In this document: positions 21,065 through 23,379 of the stretch, in pieces | Layout: every line of letters starts with the position of its first letter | Numbering within the stretch: the first letter of the stretch is position 1 | Assembly (NCBI GenBank): GCA_016794075.1 | Contig: JAEUKU010000339.1 | Coordinates: forward strand, 1 to 23,379 | Reading direction: 5' to 3' | Origin: Rhodospirillaceae bacterium | Lineage (GTDB): Bacteria; Pseudomonadota; Alphaproteobacteria; Dongiales; Dongiaceae | DNA: 23,379 nt | Notes under the pieces: model-generated | What the model saw: the letters and a program-made list of their open reading frames with translations, nothing else | Database searches by the model: none | What the model was told of the DNA's origin: nothing | Translations under genes and position numbers: made by a program

Positions 21065-22081
21065 CTAGGCCACGCCGACTTTGAGGCAGTCATGCATGCG
21101 CACGATGCCGATCGGCTTGGTGTCCTCGAGCACGAAGAGCGAGGTGATCGACTTCTCGTTCATCACATGCAGCGCCTCGGCCGCCAGCGCGGCGGGGCGA
21201 ATGGTGCGCGGATTGGCGGTCATCACCTCGGCCACCCGGCGATGCAGCAGGTCGGCGCCCATGTGGCGCCGGAGGTCGCCGTCGGTGACGATGCCGATGA
21301 GATCGCCGGCCGGGTTCACCACGCCGACGCAGCCATAGGTCTTGGCGGTGATGGTGAGGATCGCCTCCTGCATCCCGGCATCCTGGCCGATCAGCGGCAG
21401 CTCGCTGCCCGTATGCATGAGATCGGCGACGCGCAGCAGCTTCTGTCCCAGCTTGCCGCCCGGATGCAGCTGGCGGAAATCCTCGGCGGAGAAGCCCTTG
21501 CGCTCGAACAGGGCGACGGCGAGCGCGTCGCCCAGCGCCAGCATCATGGTGGTCGAGGTCGTCGGCGCGATGCCGATCGAGCCGGCCTCGCCCAGATTGG
21601 GCAGCAGCAGAGTCACGTCGGCGGCGCTGCCCAGCGCGCTGTCGGCGCGGCTGGTGATGGCGATGAGCGGAATCGACCAGCGCCGCGAATAGCTGATGAT
21701 GTCGGCGAGCTCGAAGGTTTCGCCGGAATTGGATAGCGCCACGACCGCGTCGCCGGCCGTCACCATGCCAAGATCGCCGTGGCTGGCCTCGGCGGGATGG
21801 ACGAATTGCGCCGGCGTGCCGGTGGAAGCGAAGGTGGCGGCGATCTTGCGGGCGATATGGCCGCTCTTGCCCATGCCGGTGACGATGACGCGGCCGGTCA
21901 CCTGGGCCAGCAGGTCGAGCGCCCGGCCGACCCGGCCGTCGAGATCGCCGGCCAGACGCAGCAGCGCCTCGGCCTCCTGGCGCAGGACGCGCTGCGCCGC
22001 CGACAGGCCGGTCGCCGCGCCGTCGCCCGCGCCGGTTCCCGCCTGCATGTCCGCAGCCCCGCTTTGCGCCTTTGCCGTCAC
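21065..22081 (-). CDS. kdsD: arabinose-5-phosphate isomerase, KpsF/GutQ family
   Basis: Converts ribulose 5-phosphate to arabinose 5-phosphate, the first step toward the LPS sugar Kdo. The SIS (sugar isomerase) domain is at about residues 40-190, with VTGMGKSGHIARKIAATFAS and FVHPAEASHGDLGM. Two CBS domains follow (about 222-275 and 285-338), seen as DLMHTGSELPLI and VAEVMTANPRTIRPAALAAEAL. I chose the GTG at 22079-22081 because GGGAG lies 6 nt upstream (22088-22092); this gives 338 residues, near the family norm. An ATG at 22144 would add 21 residues and an internal ATG at 22048 would remove 11. Placed between rnd and lptC in the LPS block, its role in Kdo synthesis is well supported. Confidence 0.94.
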   Translation of the reverse strand: MTAKAQSGAADMQAGTGAGDGAATGLSAAQRVLRQEAEALLRLAGDLDGRVGRALDLLAQVTGRVIVTGMGKSGHIARKIAATFASTGTPAQFVHPAEASHGDLGMVTAGDAVVALSNSGETFELADIISYSRRWSIPLIAITSRADSALGSAADVTLLLPNLGEAGSIGIAPTTSTTMMLALGDALAVALFERKGFSAEDFRQLHPGGKLGQKLLRVADLMHTGSELPLIGQDAGMQEAILTITAKTYGCVGVVNPAGDLIGIVTDGDLRRHMGADLLHRRVAEVMTANPRTIRPAALAAEALHVMNEKSITSLFVLEDTKPIGIVRMHDCLKVGVA

Positions 22082-22196
22082 TGCCCTCTCCCATTGCGGC
22101 GGCTTGTCAGACGATACCGCCCGGCCCCCGCCAAATCCAGGCAACTATTTGTCGCGGAACGGGAAACAGGTCCAGCCAGCGCCCGTCGGATACCCG

Positions 22197-22820
22197 TCAG
22201 TGCTCGAAGATGTCCGGCTGGTCCCAGCCCAGGCGGTCGAGCGTGGCGCGCGCCGGCAGGAAGGCGAAGCAGGATTCGGCCAGTTGCCGGCGGCCTTCGC
22301 GCGCCAGGATCGGGTCGAGCTTGTCCTTCAGCTGGTGCAGATAGAGCACGTCGGCGGCGGCGTATTTCAGCTGCTCGGGCGTCAGCGTCTCCGCGCCCCA
22401 ATCGGAGGTCTGCTGCTGCTTCGACAGATCGATGCCGAGCAGTTCCTTGCACAGATCCTTGAGGCCGTGGCGGTCGGTGAAGGTGCGCACCAGCTTGGCC
22501 GCGATCTTGGTGCAATAGACGGGCGCGCAATCGATATCGAGCGTGACCTTGAGCGCGGTCAAATCGAAGCGGGCGAAATGGAACAGCTTCAGGACCTTGG
22601 GATCCTCGAGCAGGGCCTTGAGGTTCGGCGCCTGGACCTTCGCGCCGGGTACCGCCTTCGGAATCTGCACCAGGTGGCACTTGCCGTCGCCCTGGCTCAG
22701 CTGCACCAGGCAGAGCCGGTCGCGGGCGTGGTTCAGGCCCATGGTTTCGGTATCGACCGCGACCACCGGCCCCAATTTGAGATCCGCCGGCAGGTCGCCC
22801 CGATAGAATTCAATGCTCAT
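22197..22820 (-). CDS. RNase D-type 3'-5' exonuclease, short form
   Basis: A 207-residue DEDDy-family 3'-5' exonuclease domain without the HRDC domains of full-length RNase D (about 370 residues). All five catalytic residues are visible: Asp23 and Glu25 in VAVDTETMGL, Asp86 in HFARFDLTALK, and Tyr153 and Asp157 in KYAAADVLYL. RNase D trims tRNA precursors and other small RNAs; for the short form the substrate is not fixed by sequence. The ATG at 22818-22820 has AAGGA (22827-22831) 6 nt upstream. It lies between tRNA-Leu and kdsD on the same strand; the 115-nt gap to kdsD contains no recognised feature. Often annotated rnd in Alphaproteobacteria, but not strictly the E. coli orthologue. Confidence 0.92.
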   Translation of the reverse strand: MSIEFYRGDLPADLKLGPVVAVDTETMGLNHARDRLCLVQLSQGDGKCHLVQIPKAVPGAKVQAPNLKALLEDPKVLKLFHFARFDLTALKVTLDIDCAPVYCTKIAAKLVRTFTDRHGLKDLCKELLGIDLSKQQQTSDWGAETLTPEQLKYAAADVLYLHQLKDKLDPILAREGRRQLAESCFAFLPARATLDRLGWDQPDIFEH

Positions 22821-22977
22821 CCCAGATCCTTCGCTGCCAACCGGCGCGCACGCCGAGTCCGGCCCGGATGCCTCATCCAGGCGCCCGATTCGGCAATCCT
22901 GACCCCAATTCGCTGGTTTGGCAAAGCCGGCGGCCGCGGGGTCTGCCCCCGGGCGCGGCTGTCATGCCCTAGAAAAA

Positions 22978-23062
22978 TGGTGCCCAGGAGAAGACTCGAA
23001 CTTCCACGGGTTGCCCCACAGGTACCTGAAACCTGCGCGTCTACCAATTCCGCCACCTGGGC
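22978..23062 (-). tRNA. tRNA-Leu (anticodon CAG), CCA encoded
   Basis: 85-nt class II tRNA on the minus strand. The acceptor stem is GCCCAGG/CCTGGGC and the D loop AATTGGTAGAC. The anticodon stem CAGGT/ACCTG holds loop TTCAGGT, giving anticodon CAG, which reads CUG, normally the dominant Leu codon at high GC. A long variable arm (GGG-GCAA-CCC) marks it as Leu-type. The T arm GGAAG-TTCGAGT-CTTCT and encoded CCA follow. TTTTT comes directly after the CCA end (22973-22977). Confidence 0.97.
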
Positions 23063-23106
23063 GCCAAACGCTGGCCCCGCCTCTCGGCCGGGTCGCGCGG
23101 CGCGGC

Positions 23107-23134
23107 GCATTCTGTTCAGAAAAGGAGCAAAGTC
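23107..23134 (-). promoter_or_regulatory. promoter of tRNA-Leu
   Basis: On the minus strand TTGACT (23129-23134) and CAGAAT (23107-23112) are spaced 16 bp apart. The predicted start is near 23100, about 38 nt before the tRNA. Confidence 0.5.
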
Positions 23135-23209
23135 AACTGGCTTTTGCGGCGTTTACAAGCCCCGCACCTTGGCACAACCTACTGATATCCGCGGCAGCGC
23201 GAGGTCGAG

Positions 23210-23379
23210 ATGGCACATTTCCCCGATCAAAGCCTGGTGACGGTGTTCGGCGGGTCCGGCTTTGTCGGCCGCCATGTGGTGTCGCTGCTGGCCCAGCAGG
23301 GCTGGCGGGTGCGGGTGGCGGTGCGCCGCCCGGACAATGCCTTGTTCCTGAAGCCCGCCGGCGGCTGGGTCGGCCAGGT
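23210..23379 (+). CDS. NAD(P)-binding epimerase/NDUFA9-like protein, first 56 residues (runs off the window)
   Basis: The ATG at 23210-23212 has GAGG 5 nt upstream (23201-23204) and opens a frame to the window edge. The visible 56 residues include the Rossmann dinucleotide-binding start LVTVFGGSGFVGRHVVSLLAQQGWRVRVAVRRP, with the GGSGFVG glycine loop and an arginine pair typical of NADP-leaning members. This matches the extended short-chain dehydrogenase/epimerase family. In Alphaproteobacteria a complex I NDUFA9-like member often begins this way, but the fragment is too short to be sure. It is divergent from tRNA-Leu. Confidence 0.75.
   Translation, partial: MAHFPDQSLVTVFGGSGFVGRHVVSLLAQQGWRVRVAVRRPDNALFLKPAGGWVGQ

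Noticed and set aside
22817..23110. 97-codon minus-strand frame across tRNA-Leu (AQVAELVDAQVSGTCGATRGSS...)
   Set aside because: This is the translated tRNA-Leu itself, a common false gene call.

Overview
The window reads as a chromosomal stretch of a high-GC, motile alphaproteobacterium, most likely of the Rhodospirillales type. This rests on gene order and family content, not on a database search: the aroA-cmk-rpsA block divergent from a TIGR02300 gene, the rnd-kdsD-lptC-lptA-lptB-rpoN-hpf-ptsN block, an Hsp20/DUF1150 pair, and CtrA-type promoter boxes. No insertion sequence, phage gene or CRISPR array was seen.

Layout. 1-2883 (minus strand): aroA, cmk and the 5' part of rpsA. 3101-3427 (plus): a small zinc-ribbon TIGR02300 protein. 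3552-3627 (plus): tRNA-Ala(GGC), which shares a back-to-back terminator with the next gene. 3691-12131 (minus): four consecutive methyl-accepting chemotaxis protein (MCP) genes. Each has its own terminator and a long upstream region, and they have four different sensor regions on nearly the same signalling domain. 12590-14100 (plus): a GNAT acetyltransferase, an Hsp20 small heat-shock protein and a DUF1150 protein. 14320-15555 (plus): a pentapeptide-repeat protein. 15594-22820 (minus): ptsN, hpf, rpoN, lptB, lptA, lptC, kdsD and a short RNase D-type exonuclease. 22978-23062 (minus): tRNA-Leu(CAG). 23210 to the end (plus): the start of an NAD(P)-binding epimerase-like gene.

How the genes work together. 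The 15.6-22.8 kb block joins Kdo precursor synthesis (kdsD) and LPS export (lptC, lptA, lptB) to sigma-54, ribosome hibernation (hpf) and the nitrogen PTS (ptsN); two ATGA stop/start overlaps indicate translational coupling inside lptC-lptA-lptB. The four MCPs would feed a chemotaxis pathway whose kinase and adaptor genes are not in this window.

The most interesting signals are regulatory. (1) The hsp20 leader has a heat-shock (RpoH-like) promoter, then three hairpins. The last pairs a UCGCU motif with the Shine-Dalgarno region across a bulged G, the hallmark of ROSE RNA thermometers. (2) The MCP upstream regions carry TTAA-N7-TTAAC boxes (CtrA-like) before MCP3 and MCP4, and TTGA-N6-TCAA boxes (FNR/FixK-like) before MCP1, MCP2 and MCP3. 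This suggests cell-cycle and oxygen/redox control over which receptors are made. All regulatory calls are by eye from the sequence and are inferences.
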